A stretch of DNA of 64,000 nucleotides from positions 11,921,501-11,985,500 of the forward strand of contig NC_060018.1 of NCBI RefSeq assembly GCF_021134715.1. Reading direction: 5' to 3'. Positions within the stretch are counted from its first letter, which is position 1, and every line of letters begins with the position of its first letter. Below, piece after piece: positions 48,577 to 59,730 of this stretch. The translations under genes were made by a program, and so were the position numbers. The stretch is from Daphnia pulex (lineage: Eukaryota > Arthropoda > Branchiopoda > Diplostraca > Daphniidae). The notes under the pieces were generated by a model. The model was not told the origin of the DNA. It did not search any database and saw only the letters and a program-made list of their open reading frames with translations.

Positions 48577-48783
48577 GCGACAGATTAATCGTGCGATATG
48601 TCGGGTGCGGTATACTGAGACGAAGTAGAAATTACGCACAGTATCATTCATATTTAAACAGCTATTACGTTAATACTTGCACAACAAAAGCTCTCGGTGA
48701 GCACCTTTTGCAGAAGATGAAATCTGAGTGCAATAGTGAATGGCGATTTTCTCTTGTGCAGATTGTTCGTCGTCAAGCGTGAA
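48577..48783 (+). pseudogene. FAR exon-4 relic
   Basis: After an acceptor-like GCGACAG, an open stretch contains [15 protein letters not shown] and a decayed LVQIVRRQ, matching FAR-4 exon 4 ([10 protein letters not shown]...LVIVRPS). The catalytic Tyr region reads NTCTTK, the SxVT segment is missing and a stop follows. It is a leftover of a further FAR copy. Confidence 0.65.
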
Positions 48784-49441
48784 AAAATGAAAATCAATGC
48801 CCTTATAACTTATCTGTCAAATAACATCGTATATCAACATTTAAAAAAACTACTTTCGACTTGCAATGTATCACTTTTGATTTTTTTCTGGAATCTCCAC
48901 AGACCACAGCCATAATAAAGTATAACTAATCCGCACGAGTAAGCTTTTATACGTTTTTGACAAAAATCTAAAAGATTTATACAATTTCCCTCAAATACGG
49001 AGCAGTTGTAAATGAATTAAGTTTCTCTCAAAGATTCAACACAAATAAACCCAACCAAAACGTTTCTAAAGTGAAAACGAGCATCCTGATACAGGTAAAT
49101 CCCCGTTCAAATTTTTCTATTTTTTGCTTTACCGTTTGTTTCACGGATTAAATGCCCTAAGCATGCCTATCCTCTAATTTGGTATTTGCGCGTCTATACT
49201 GAAACCGTTAGTACTTTCGGTTTTTGCTGTATGTGCCGGTCACAAGTTTACATCTCGGGTAAAAATTTGCGCATTTCACAACATGCCAGTAGCTCCTAGA
49301 TATTGGCAATACGGATGTGCTTTGACCCGGAATTCACAAGCACCATTGCAGTCTCACTCGTAAAAAAAATCATATCAACTGTCTTTTAAAGTTAGTCGTG
49401 CATAATAGCTGCAAGCATATTCTGTTACAAGATGCTTGCAG
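48784..49441. other. Elongase upstream region, duplicated from the FAR-4 promoter
   Basis: No gene. From about 49070 the sequence is homologous to the FAR-4 upstream region. Confidence 0.6.
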
Positions 49442-49449
49442 TATATAAG
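49442..49449 (+). promoter_or_regulatory. TATA box of the elongase gene, homologous to that of FAR-4
   Basis: GCAGTATATAAGATGC. Downstream, GTACACG, an ACGTCAAAAGCCTTTTCA stretch and CAGGCTCAGTAAGGTG correspond in order to GTACACG, TGTCGAAAATCTTTTCAC and GAGCTCAGTAGTAAG after the FAR-4 TATA. Confidence 0.75.
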
Positions 49450-49763
49450 ATGCTTGATCGTACACGTATATTTACGTCAAAAGCCTTTTCAATCTATTCG
49501 CAGTGAGTCCATACCAGGCTCAGTAAGGTGAATCTCTTGTTTGTTCAAGTTAATTTTGCATGGAAGTAGTTAGTATACGGTTATGCAAATTAAAATTTCG
49601 AAATCAGAGAAAATTTTAAAAGTATATAGACTGCTTACTAAGGCTATTCCTATCGAAGCGGTGCAACGTTTCAGCACAACAGCAGGACTTAAATAAATAC
49701 TACTGAAGATCTGAGAACAATCAGGACATTTCAGTTCAGGCTACTGCGATTATTTCTTACACG

Positions 49764-50657
49764 ATGACGTCGATCATAAAAACGACCCTACACGAAATTA
49801 CAAGATTCTGGGAATTACGAGGTATAGTGGTTAATAAAATTAAACGTGTGCATTTTAACTTTTCCTATATTCATAAAACCCACCAGATAAACGAGTGGAC
49901 GATTGGCCTTTGATGAGCTCCCCAATAATGCCAATCGTGATCTGCCTGGCTTACGTATACGTCGTCAAAATATGGGGTCCGCAGTACATGAAAGATCGAC
50001 CAGCTTATAAGCTAAAGGAGGCTTTATTGGTCTACAACTTATTTCAAATCGTTTCAAACGGCTGGTTATTCTACGAATTAGGCCGCTACGGCTGGCTCAG
50101 TGGCAATTACAGTTTCACTTGTCAGCCAGTTGACTATTCGAATAGCGAATCAGCTTTGAGAATGCTCAGGGCAAGCTACTTATTCTATATTTTGAAATTC
50201 TTCGATTTAATCGACACGTTCTTCTTTGTTCTTCGCAAGAAGTTCAGTCAAATAACGACGCTTTACGTCATCCATCACGGATTGATTGTGGTCAACACTT
50301 GGCCTGGGGCCAGATTCGTCTTCGGAGGACACGCCACTTTTTTTTATTTTTCTCAACACGTTCGTTCACGCCGTCATGTACTTTTACTACTTCATGGCAG
50401 CGATGGGACCACGCTATCAAAAATTCCTCGGTTGGAAGAAACATCTCACCACCCTTCAGATCACACAATTCGTCGTGGGATTGATCCACTGTTTCCAGTT
50501 GATTTTCATCGAATGTGATTTTCCCGTTGCTTACTGCTGGTGGATCGGTGGCCACCAGTTACTTTTTCTCTACTTGTTTATCAAATTTTACAAAAAATCT
50601 TACGTTATTCAACCTAAAATCTCATCGGCGCCGGACCAAAATGGCAAGAATAAATGA
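49764..50657 (+). CDS. ELOVL-type very-long-chain fatty acid elongase, frameshifted
   Basis: Exon 1 is 49764-49821 and exon 2 runs 49887-50657. Multi-pass ELO protein with family motifs KFFDLIDTFFFVLRKK, NTFVHAVMYFYYF and TTLQITQF, and a basic C-terminus (GKNK). ELO enzymes condense malonyl-CoA with acyl-CoA in the ER. Two defects are seen. The HxxHH metal site reads YVIHH (first His is Tyr). A run of eight T at 50338-50345 puts the second half one base out of frame, so the upstream frame ends at 50518 (about 229 residues); seven T would give 275. Either the gene is decaying or the run is a sequencing error. It has only one intron, unlike its neighbours. Fragments of FAR lie on both sides. 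Confidence 0.85.
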
Positions 50658-50839
50658 GAACATCGCATTCTAGTAACCTACTCGAAAAAATTAGATGTGG
50701 AATAAATTTAATTTCAATGCAAAAAGAGTTGACTGTTAAGTTGGATGTTGCGTTCAAATTCAACACCAAGGCATGCCATCAGGAATGGGAGATGCCATTT
50801 TGGTTTAGAAAACCTACACATTAATCTATGTACAATTGC

Positions 50840-50935
50840 CCAGCTGATGGACAAGATGTCGAATGCAAAGCAGAATACTTTCAATTTCGACGTGCGTACA
50901 TTCCGTACAATCGTCTGGGAAAGAGTTTTAAGCCA
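50840..50935 (+). pseudogene. FAR exon-7 relic downstream of the elongase
   Basis: The reading [20 protein letters not shown] matches FAR-4 exon 7 ([20 protein letters not shown]). The matching stretch is only about 20 residues and is followed by unrelated sequence. It supports a FAR copy having once occupied this place. Confidence 0.65.
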
Positions 50936-51979
50936 GGTTAATAAGCCGTCTTATTGTCATGAGACTTAGGCTATTTTTTTTCTACGCTCTTTTGTGTAAC
51001 TTCGAGTTGTTTTACGTTAAACATAAGCAATCTTGCAAAATTCTATTCATATCTCAACTTACACATAACATTTAAAAATTAAAAGCAGTTGATGGATTCA
51101 CTTACAGTCTTTGTTGAAGAGAAATTCCGAAGAAAGGTTGGAGTATTAGATTTGATACCGGAAGAGCTGACACAGATGTGTGCAATTTAGTGGATTCTTC
51201 TTTCCAACGTGTTTTCAAATTACAGGCTCCAACATAATTGCCTAGAAGAACCTGTCTTGGGTCTTCAGACAAGAATCTCTAACAATTGATTGACACCCAA
51301 CACTGACACCCTCAACACATCAGGTTCCGTGTTCATAAAGTTGATGTCAAGTCCGTTTGCTGTGAATTGATGTGGTAATAACCTGTGAAAGTGTGAAATG
51401 ATCCACAAATTATTAATATGATAACCAGCAGGTTAAGCTTTTAACACATTTCAGTAAAAAAAATACTTCTAACCTCTTGCATTTGACGGCTACTTTTCTG
51501 TTTTTATCTATTGACTACATTGTGTAATTGAAACAATACAAGACATTAACTAATGAAAATAATATTGCTGATAACTTTCTTGTACCTAATAGGGTTGTTG
51601 GTTTTGTAGACAAAGAATAATCAGATGTTCAGATCATGATCCACCACGAATTTTTTTAACGTTAGAATAAACGGTGTCAAATGTTACGACGAATATTTGG
51701 TGATTATTATTCAAACACCGGTTGGAATCAACAATCAGTCACAAATCACGTCAACGTGTGGATCAGTCAATCCGTTAATGAATCATCACGATCAGCATTG
51801 GACCACACCAGGCCATCAGCTGATCAGCAGTTGACTGGAAGCTGACTCAGCTGATTCATTTGCGCGGGAATGCGATTTCTTACCCGTCCTCGGGAATAAT
51901 CAAATTTATTGCCGTGACGGACCGTCTAATAAAACTGAACTTTCTCTTTGGAAAACTGAAGTAGGTTTATTAATAATAA
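50936..51979. other. Spacer without a recognised gene
   Basis: Nothing recognised apart from clustered TGATCAGC/CAGCTGATT words near 51790-51860. Confidence 0.4.
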
Positions 51980-52090
51980 CTTGTTCATCAAATTTTACAA
52001 AAATTCTTATGTTATGCAACCTAAAGAAAATTAGAAACAGAAAGTATTTCGTCATCGTCGATCAGAAGACCGAAATGGCTAATAAAATAA
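51980..52090 (+). pseudogene. Elongase C-terminal relic
   Basis: The sequence from TTGTTCATCAAATTTTACAA onward is nearly identical to the elongase 3' end near 50573 (LFIKFYK.SYV.QPK) and then meets a stop. Further downstream it still resembles the elongase tail (GACCGAAATGGC against GACCAAAATGGC). Confidence 0.7.
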
Positions 52091-52175
52091 ATGGAAATAC
52101 AATTTTTCTTATTCGTTCAAACTGAGTATACCAAAATTTGAATGCTTTCATCCAGATTTTCAATTTTTATCATTT

Positions 52176-55100
52176 TTATCTAGAATTTTTGCGCTTCTGT
52201 AAAACAATCAAGCATAAACTTAACAAGGAAAAAATCCAAGCAATGCTGATTAAGATTCCCACGTAGACGTCGGTTTCTTCTATTCCCCATCCTCGAGTGA
52301 AAACACACCTTAAAGATTCAATGGCATACGTCATCGGCGAGCAGTATGCAAAATAGCGAAAGTAAAACGACATTCCTTCGATTGGCCAAATTCCGCTGAT
52401 TACTATCATTGGAAGAAAACTTCCCTGCGAAAGTATAAGGGCGCCAATTTCATCATCACACACAGTGGCGATCAGCAAACCTAAATAAATTAACTGATTA
52501 TTAAGTGAAATAATCAAATGCAAAATGAAGACAAAAATTACCGAAGCTCATTCCCACAAAACCCTGAAGAAAAGTAATGAATACAGCTAGAACCAAACTC
52601 CCCTGGCACGGAATGCTAAAGATCAATAACATAACCAAGAAAACCAACGCAGTTTGACCAATCATTGCGGTAAATTGATTGACTAAATGACTCATTAGAA
52701 CTTCGGTCATCTTCACACCTGTAAAAGATCAACCAAATTTGGAATTATAAAATCTATTTTCGCAGTTCAAATTCGAGGTGTTAGTTGTTACCTGCCACCA
52801 AGTTGCGGTCAAGAAGACCTTGTTGTTTTTCAGTAATAAAGACGCCAGCCGTTAATGAAACTCCCATGAAGTACACAAGACTTTAAAAAGAAAACAATGA
52901 ATCATGGAATGAAAATTATATAGATAAAAACTTACGAAATAATTATTCCAGCAGACAGAAATTCTGTGAATGGGGTATCATTTTGGCCGTAAACGGGATC
53001 AAGAAACTAAAATAAAATAATTATGGTAAATTGATATTTACGGATGCAAAACAAAAATTTGAACAATACCTCCAAAGGAATAAAACCAGCCTCTGGTTCA
53101 TGTCCGCACGATCTCATAAAATCCTTGTAAAAATCTTCAAATGCCTCCAATATCCATTTCTCGATGGAAGAGTAGATGATTTGATCTAAACAATAAAAGT
53201 TTGTTTAGGTTAAAATAATAAAATGAATTCAAAACAATTTTTATCATCGCACTTGACGAATCCATGTTGACGCTTATTCGACTGCGGATAATGTTTTCTA
53301 ACGTTGCCGAATCTCCAGCATCCTGTCGAATCTCAAACTCCCCCGTAAAATTATGTCCGAAATGGATCACTCCCCAAACTTGGCCATTCCTTCCAGCGTC
53401 CAAAGCTTCTGATACATTGTCGTATGGGACCTATAGGAATCAGGAAAGAGTTATAATTCCATGGCAGTTTGTCCAGCCAGACGAAAAATAAAAATGACCC
53501 GAATAATGTTATCTTTGATGTAGCGAAGGTAGCGACAGCTGAGCATGGAATAAGTGCAGTCCGTTGTGTTGCTGGTGCAGATTCGACCTTGGCTGAGATC
53601 CAGTTCATCGTTGACAATGGCCAACTTGAGGCCAATCGGGTCATGTCCGAGAGTCGCATTAAAAACAGTTGACAGGAAGGGGGGCATCAAGTAGATGAAT
53701 AGGACGATCCTTCATTGCAGGGAATAATAATCAAATCGTAAGTAATTAATTATTTGATGAAAAGTGTAAAAACGCTCACCCAATGTTACGAAAAGTCTGC
53801 AAGTAATTCTTTCGAATGAGCGCGATGAGGCGATGCGGGGATGGCAGGGACACCCGGAAGGGCCGATTTTGACGTTTGCCGGAAGTCGTACTGTTGGAAC
53901 TTCCAGTAAATTGAAGTGCGCTGCTCGTTTCGCTTCCGCCCGACCGGTCAGACTTATCAGTCGTGACACAGATGTCAGGATTGAAATGTGATATGTTCTG
54001 CTCGGCAGACGGAGAATGTCAAAATAAATCATTTGATATACATAAACTATAGAAAGCTAAAAATGAATAATGGATAGTAATTGTGTTACCACAAAAGAAT
54101 CAGTTGGTGATATAACGTCGCAATTGTTATGATTCTGGAGTTGGATGGCGATATCCGTTTCAGTTACGTTTGACAGTGCGCTTTCGTCGAAGACCCTGTT
54201 GCCAACGCCTCCCTGCGATTGTTGTGTCTGTTCATTTTTGTATTCAGTCTGGTTACAACTTATGTCGTTTGTGACAATCGAAGTGAGTTTATTTTCGTCG
54301 TTTTTCATGCAAAGCTCCAGAAATACATTCTCCAGCGAAGTTTGGTTGTAATCTCTTAGCAGATTCTCCGGCGAGTCTTCCGCGAGCAGCCGACCCGAGC
54401 GCATCAATCCAATCTGGAAAATGATACCATTACTTATCGATTCATTTTACACAGATAATAATGACCCGTTATTCTAATCATTTTCACTTCTGTGCTTCAG
54501 TTCAAAAGATGTTTTAAAATTATCTTTTGTTTATGGCTACCGTGTTGGCTTGTCGAGCTTCTTCGATGTAGTGGGTGGTGACTATCACCGTTCTACCATG
54601 GTCGACACTCTGGCGGACAAGATGATTCCAGATGCTGCGATAAACAATTAATTTACAAACTTGTTGCTATTTTAAGGCGGAAAAATTCAAACAATCACTT
54701 GTGCCTGAGTAGAGGATCAACGCCAACCGTTGGCTCGTCCAAGATGAGCAGCTCCGGTTCGTGGAAAAGGGCGACAGCAAAAGAGACGCGTCTTTGTTGG
54801 CCACCACTCAGCGTCCCGACGTAACGATGACTCGGGGGGAGATCCAACAACTTCGACAGAAACTCCAATTGCGAGTCGACGAAATCCGTTTTCAAATTGT
54901 AGATGCGGCCGAAATAGTGGAGCGTTTCTTTGATGCTCAAGTAATCGAACAAGGCCAGTTCTTGCGGCATGTAGCCGACCCTTGGACCAGGGATTCCGCT
55001 TTCCGGTGATCCAGGCGTATGTCCTGGGACGAGAATTTCTCCGCTATCCAGTCGGCGACGTCCGACGAGGCAACTCAACAGGGTCGTCTTACCGCAACCG

Positions 55101-55370
55101 CTGGCTCCGAGCAAACCGTATCTGTAATTAATGAAATTGCAAATAAATTAAAAGAATTGGAGAGCAACATTTCCATTCAATAATATAGCATGAACAACTA
55201 TTACTTTTTCAATGACAAACACAATAATAAATGAAGTAATATTCATTGTAATAAATCACTTACATGGTTCCTTTTATCACGTTCATGTCGAGCCCTTGGA
55301 GTATTGCACACTTACCACTTCCGACGCCATAGGTTTTAGTCGCATTTTGGACAAGGACTCCTTTATTCAT
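52176..55370 (-). CDS. ABC-4: ABCH-like half-transporter (type A membrane domain)
   Basis: Twelve exons on the minus strand: 55370-55264, 55121-54699, 54634-54541, 54413-54090, 53997-53780, 53709-53499, 53430-53253, 53185-53070, 53006-52936, 52880-52792, 52718-52542, 52480-52176, encoding about 770 residues. Walker A GASGCGKT (about 41-48), LSGGQQ, LLILDEP and TTHYIEE are intact. It is the closest relative of ABC-2 in linker and membrane half and shows what ABC-2 exon 4 looked like before the insertion. One codon is missing in the last exon (ISGIWPIEG against ISGFGWPIEG). Its NBD, however, shares several residues with ABC-3 (DSG, HTPG, FVDSQ), pointing to conversion. The end of exon 5 is uncertain by one base. 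Confidence 0.92.
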
Positions 55371-56732
55371 TGCAATAATAATCTCGTTGGTCTTTTCTTA
55401 AAAAACTAATCAGCGATTGCAGTACTAAGGAACAGGCTGAATGATTTTTGCTAGTAAGACTATCGTGGTTGATTGGCACTTCTCTCTCTTAAATTGCGAG
55501 CGATGACATTCCCACATTCAACGTCTCGTACGTCCGATTCACTAAGAAAACTGTTGTGCAATGAGTATTTGTTTAAAATTCTTAGCGCGTTTTATCTATG
55601 TGTTTCTATCCCTACAGGATGCAGACAACTGGGCACAAGATTAACACTGTCAGCTAAAAAGTAATGTTCGAGTCAATGCTGCAACCAGCAAAGCCCATCC
55701 CACAGTTGTCCTTGATTCCATAACGATTATAAAGCATTCGACTTCCGATTTGTCAAAGATTTCCAGGAATTCAAATAAAACATGCCGGAATGTACGAACA
55801 GCGAAATTAAGCCTTCTACTTTTTGGTTACACACAGTAATCGGCGTAAAGGAATAACCGGGAATAACCTTGCTAACAGCAGAACTGGTTTTCTTCAGTTT
55901 GGTACGTAGAGTATAGTATAGTTGTACTATGCCTTGATCTTGACTCCGCTCGACTCGCATTCACTTCCAAAGGTGAAATATTCGCCTCCGCGTTAGTCAA
56001 GGACTCAAGGTCGCATAAAAACACGTGTACGCAATCAAAGGATAAGATTTTAAAGAAAACAAAATCATGTTAATATTAGAATAATAAATCTTGTTGTTTG
56101 ATCGATTGCGCTTTACGGTATGAAGTCGTGCTGCAGAAAGCGCATCATATTAGCCTCTATAGGTATACACACTCCACAAATAAACAATAATAAGTTATAG
56201 ATATAATAGCCTGTGCAGTTGGAATTGTCATTTTAATTTTATTTCGAACTTAGAGATAAACAGCAACTAAAAATGATTGCAAAACTTTTTCAAGGTATTT
56301 TCAGCATGAATTGATTTAAAGATTAACTATTTTCGAACCAATAGATCAAACTGAATTGCTATTACGACACATTTTCTTATTTTGCGTATTTTTTTCAATT
56401 TGGCGAGAATTCCTAAAAAAATAAATCTGAAGAGTTTCTAATCTAATATTTTATTATTATTCAAACCATGATTTTCAGACATTGAATGGTAGACTTGCTA
56501 ACAAGTTTAACAATTACTGTGGCGTTTACTTTCATGGAAATGCTTTTAAGGCTTGTTACGTTAGATGAGGATGCACAAATCATCAGCACGCAAATAATTA
56601 AGTTGATAAATCAGCGCATTTATTTCACGCGTATTACATTTTACGCCCATACTTAAAGAGGAATTGCGTTTTATAATTTTATGCTTTTCTACTGCTTTTC
56701 TGGCCTCTAATATTCGATGAACTTTAATACAT
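55371..56732. other. Spacer between ABC-4 and ABC-5
   Basis: The two genes run in the same direction, so this holds the ABC-5 3' end and ABC-4 promoter. No ORF is recognised. CCTTGATCTTGACTC near 55930 recurs near 61230. Confidence 0.4.
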
Positions 56733-59730
56733 TTATCCTGCGTATTTGCGAATGCGACCAATCACGAGAGCCAAACCAAGAAGTGAGAAAATCCAACCGA
56801 AGCTGATCAAGATGCCCCCGTAAACCTCGGGCCGTTCAACGCCCCACCCTCGCCCGAAGATGTTTCTCAGCGACTCGAGAGCATACGTTTGAGGCATTGC
56901 GTAACAGATGTAGCGCAGGTAGACTGACATACCTTCCGTGGGCCACAAAATGCCACTTGCAAAGAGATTGATATAAACGCTGCCTAGACAGAGTTGGATG
57001 GCACTGGTCAACTCGTCACACAGAGATGCAATCATCAAACCTGCGAAATCAAATATCCCAAATGATTTCAGCAGCTTATTTAATAAATAGCAATTGGCTA
57101 ATTACCCAAGGACATGCCACAGAGTCCTTGAAGGAGAGTGATGAGGACGGCCAGGGCTAAACTGCCGTGGAAGGAAATCTTGAAGACGAGGAGCGCAAAT
57201 ATGTAGACGAAAATCGTCTGACCGATCAGCACAATAAGTTGGTTGACAACGTGAGCAATCATAAATTCAGACATTTGGACACCTGTTTGACAAATAATTT
57301 CGTGTTGAATTACAGAGAATTAAATGAAAGAATCCGTCAATTTCCATACCGGCGACTATGCTACGATCGAAGAGCCCCGCCTTTCGTTCGCTGAGAAAAA
57401 CAGCAGTCGTCAGGGAGACGGCAATGAAATAAATCGCCCTACAAATGTCAAAGGGGCAGTTAATTTTTTAGCGTTAGAATTATACGGAAGATGGAGGAGT
57501 CAGAAACTCATGCATTGACTTACGATAGAAGGATTCCGGGAGCAACAAACTCCACGAAAGACGGTTCACTTTTACCGTAAATCGAATCTAAAAACTGAAT
57601 AGCGGATGGGAAATTGAACATTGCATTTATAAATGATAGAATAAGATTAATTTGATTCAGGATTGATTTATACCGTGACGGGAATTCCCAGGGCTGTTGG
57701 TTCGTAAGAACAAGCCGCCAAAATGTCTTTGCTGAAGTCTTCAAACGCCTCAATCAGACTCTGTTTCAGACTCAGTGAAATCTGCTGACCTGTCGTGAAT
57801 CAAAGGAATCCAACGTCAAATGGATTTAAAATTAAAATTAAAGGTCATAAACCCACTGGAAGAATCAAGAGTAATGGCAATGCGACTGGCGAGGATCGTT
57901 TCCTTGTCCGCAAATTTTCCATCCGCCCGTCGGACCACCAACTCGTTCGTGAAATTCTGAGGAAAATGGACCACGCCCCACACTTTCCCTCGTTTCACCG
58001 CGTTTAGAGCTTCCAAGACACTTTGAAATGGCACCTGCAAATCCAAGGAAATTCATTAAGTTAATTCAATCATCCATGGTTTTCTTATTAGTGTTTAAGT
58101 GGAAATAATTCAACCTGGATGACCGTCGTGTTGTCTATAAACCGAAGATAGCGACAACTGAACATGGAATAAGTGCAGGTCGTCGTGTAGTTGCAGATAC
58201 GATCCTGACTCGGATCCAGCTCGTCGTTAACGATGGCCAATTTGAGATAAGATGGATCTCCCCCCAATGACAGACACGAGAGGATTACTTGAATAGCTGG
58301 GATGAGGAAGATAAAAAACAACATTCTATAAAGGATAAAAATTTGAAATTATTAACCGGGATGAATGAGAAATAATTAACTTTAGGCTATGTATCATCGT
58401 ACCCAATATTTCGAAACATTTGCAAGCCATTCTTTCGAATGAGTGCATTCAGTCGATTAGAAGACGGTAGGACAGACTTGTTGCAAATTCGATTTGGCCG
58501 TTTGCTGACCCTCGTTCCATTCAAATTGGGAAAACTTGTTTGATTTTCGAGTTTTAGTCGCCGAGAATTTTCCGTTCCAGAAATGTCCAGTTCACTGCTA
58601 CTAGGATGAAAAGCCACGTTATCAATGCCTCCTGTGCACTGCTGCTGCTGTGTTGGGATCCTGTTGGCAGTTTTGTCTTCGTTACCACAGTCTGCCATAC
58701 AAAGTTTTAGGAAAACATCCTCCAATGATGACAGGTTGTACTCTTGTAAAAGATTATCCGGAGAATCTTCAGCCAGTAAACGGCCGGATCGCATCAACCC
58801 AATCTGGAAAATCGGATCAATAAGATATCAAAATTATTATGTCGTAGATAAAAAAGGAATGCTATAAAATTGTACAGTGTTGGCTTGTCGAGCTTCTTCG
58901 ATGTAGTGAGTGGTGACTATCACTGTTCTACCATGGTCGACACTCTGACGGACAAGATGATTCCATATACTGCGATGCACAATTAATTTACTAACTTGTC
59001 GCTATTTTAAGGCGGAAAAATTCAAACAGTTACCTGTGCCGGAGTAGAGGATCAACGCCAACCGTTGGCTCGTCCAAGATGAGCAGCTCCGGTTCATGGA
59101 AAAGGGCGACAGCAAAGGAGACGCGTCTTTGTTGGCCACCACTGAGCGTCCCGACGTAACGATGACTCGGGGGAAGGTCTAACAATTTCGACAGAAACTC
59201 CAATTGCGAATTGACGAAATCTTTTTTCAAATTGTAGATGCGGCCGAAATAGTGGAGTGTTTCTTTGATGCTGAAGTGACCGAACAAGGCCAGTTCTTGC
59301 GGCATGTAGCCGACCCTTGGACCGGGGATTCCGCTTTCCGGAGATCCAGGCTCATGTCCCAAGACGAGAATGTCTCCGCTATTCAGCCGGCGACGTCCGA
59401 CGAGGCAACTCAACAGGGTCGTCTTACCACAGCCAATTGCACCAAGTAAACCGTATCTGTCATATCAAAGCCATGGATTATTTATAAACTCATGCCGAAT
59501 TATGTCGTGTGCACATCTTAGACAATTTTAAAATCAGATTTGTCTTACATGGTTCCTTTCTTAACGCTCATGTCGATTCCGTTGAGTACGGCACAGCGCT
59601 TCTTGCCGACGCCATAGATTTTACTTGCATTGCGGATTAGAACACCCTGAGCTGCAAAATCACTTGTTTTGCTGAACGCTTCTTCTTGGCTGGATTCTTG
59701 CGGTGAAACAAATTCCACACGTCTCGTCAT
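56733..59730 (-). CDS. ABC-5: ABCH-like half-transporter (type B membrane domain)
   Basis: Eleven exons on the minus strand: 59730-59549, 59456-59034, 58969-58876, 58803-58403, 58325-58115, 58034-57857, 57789-57674, 57594-57524, 57438-57350, 57282-57106, 57040-56733, encoding 749 residues. The membrane half is close to ABC-3. Walker A reads GAIGCGKT, with Ile for the Ser found in the other four copies; this position is variable, so activity is still likely. LSGGQQ, LLILDEP and TTHYIEE are intact. The NBD residues (NSG, HEPG, GHFS, FVNSQ) follow ABC-1, not ABC-3. It lies upstream of ABC-4 in the direction of transcription. Confidence 0.92.

Noticed and set aside
50292..50555. Minus-strand ORF over the elongase
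   Set aside because: Shadow of the conserved elongase coding strand.
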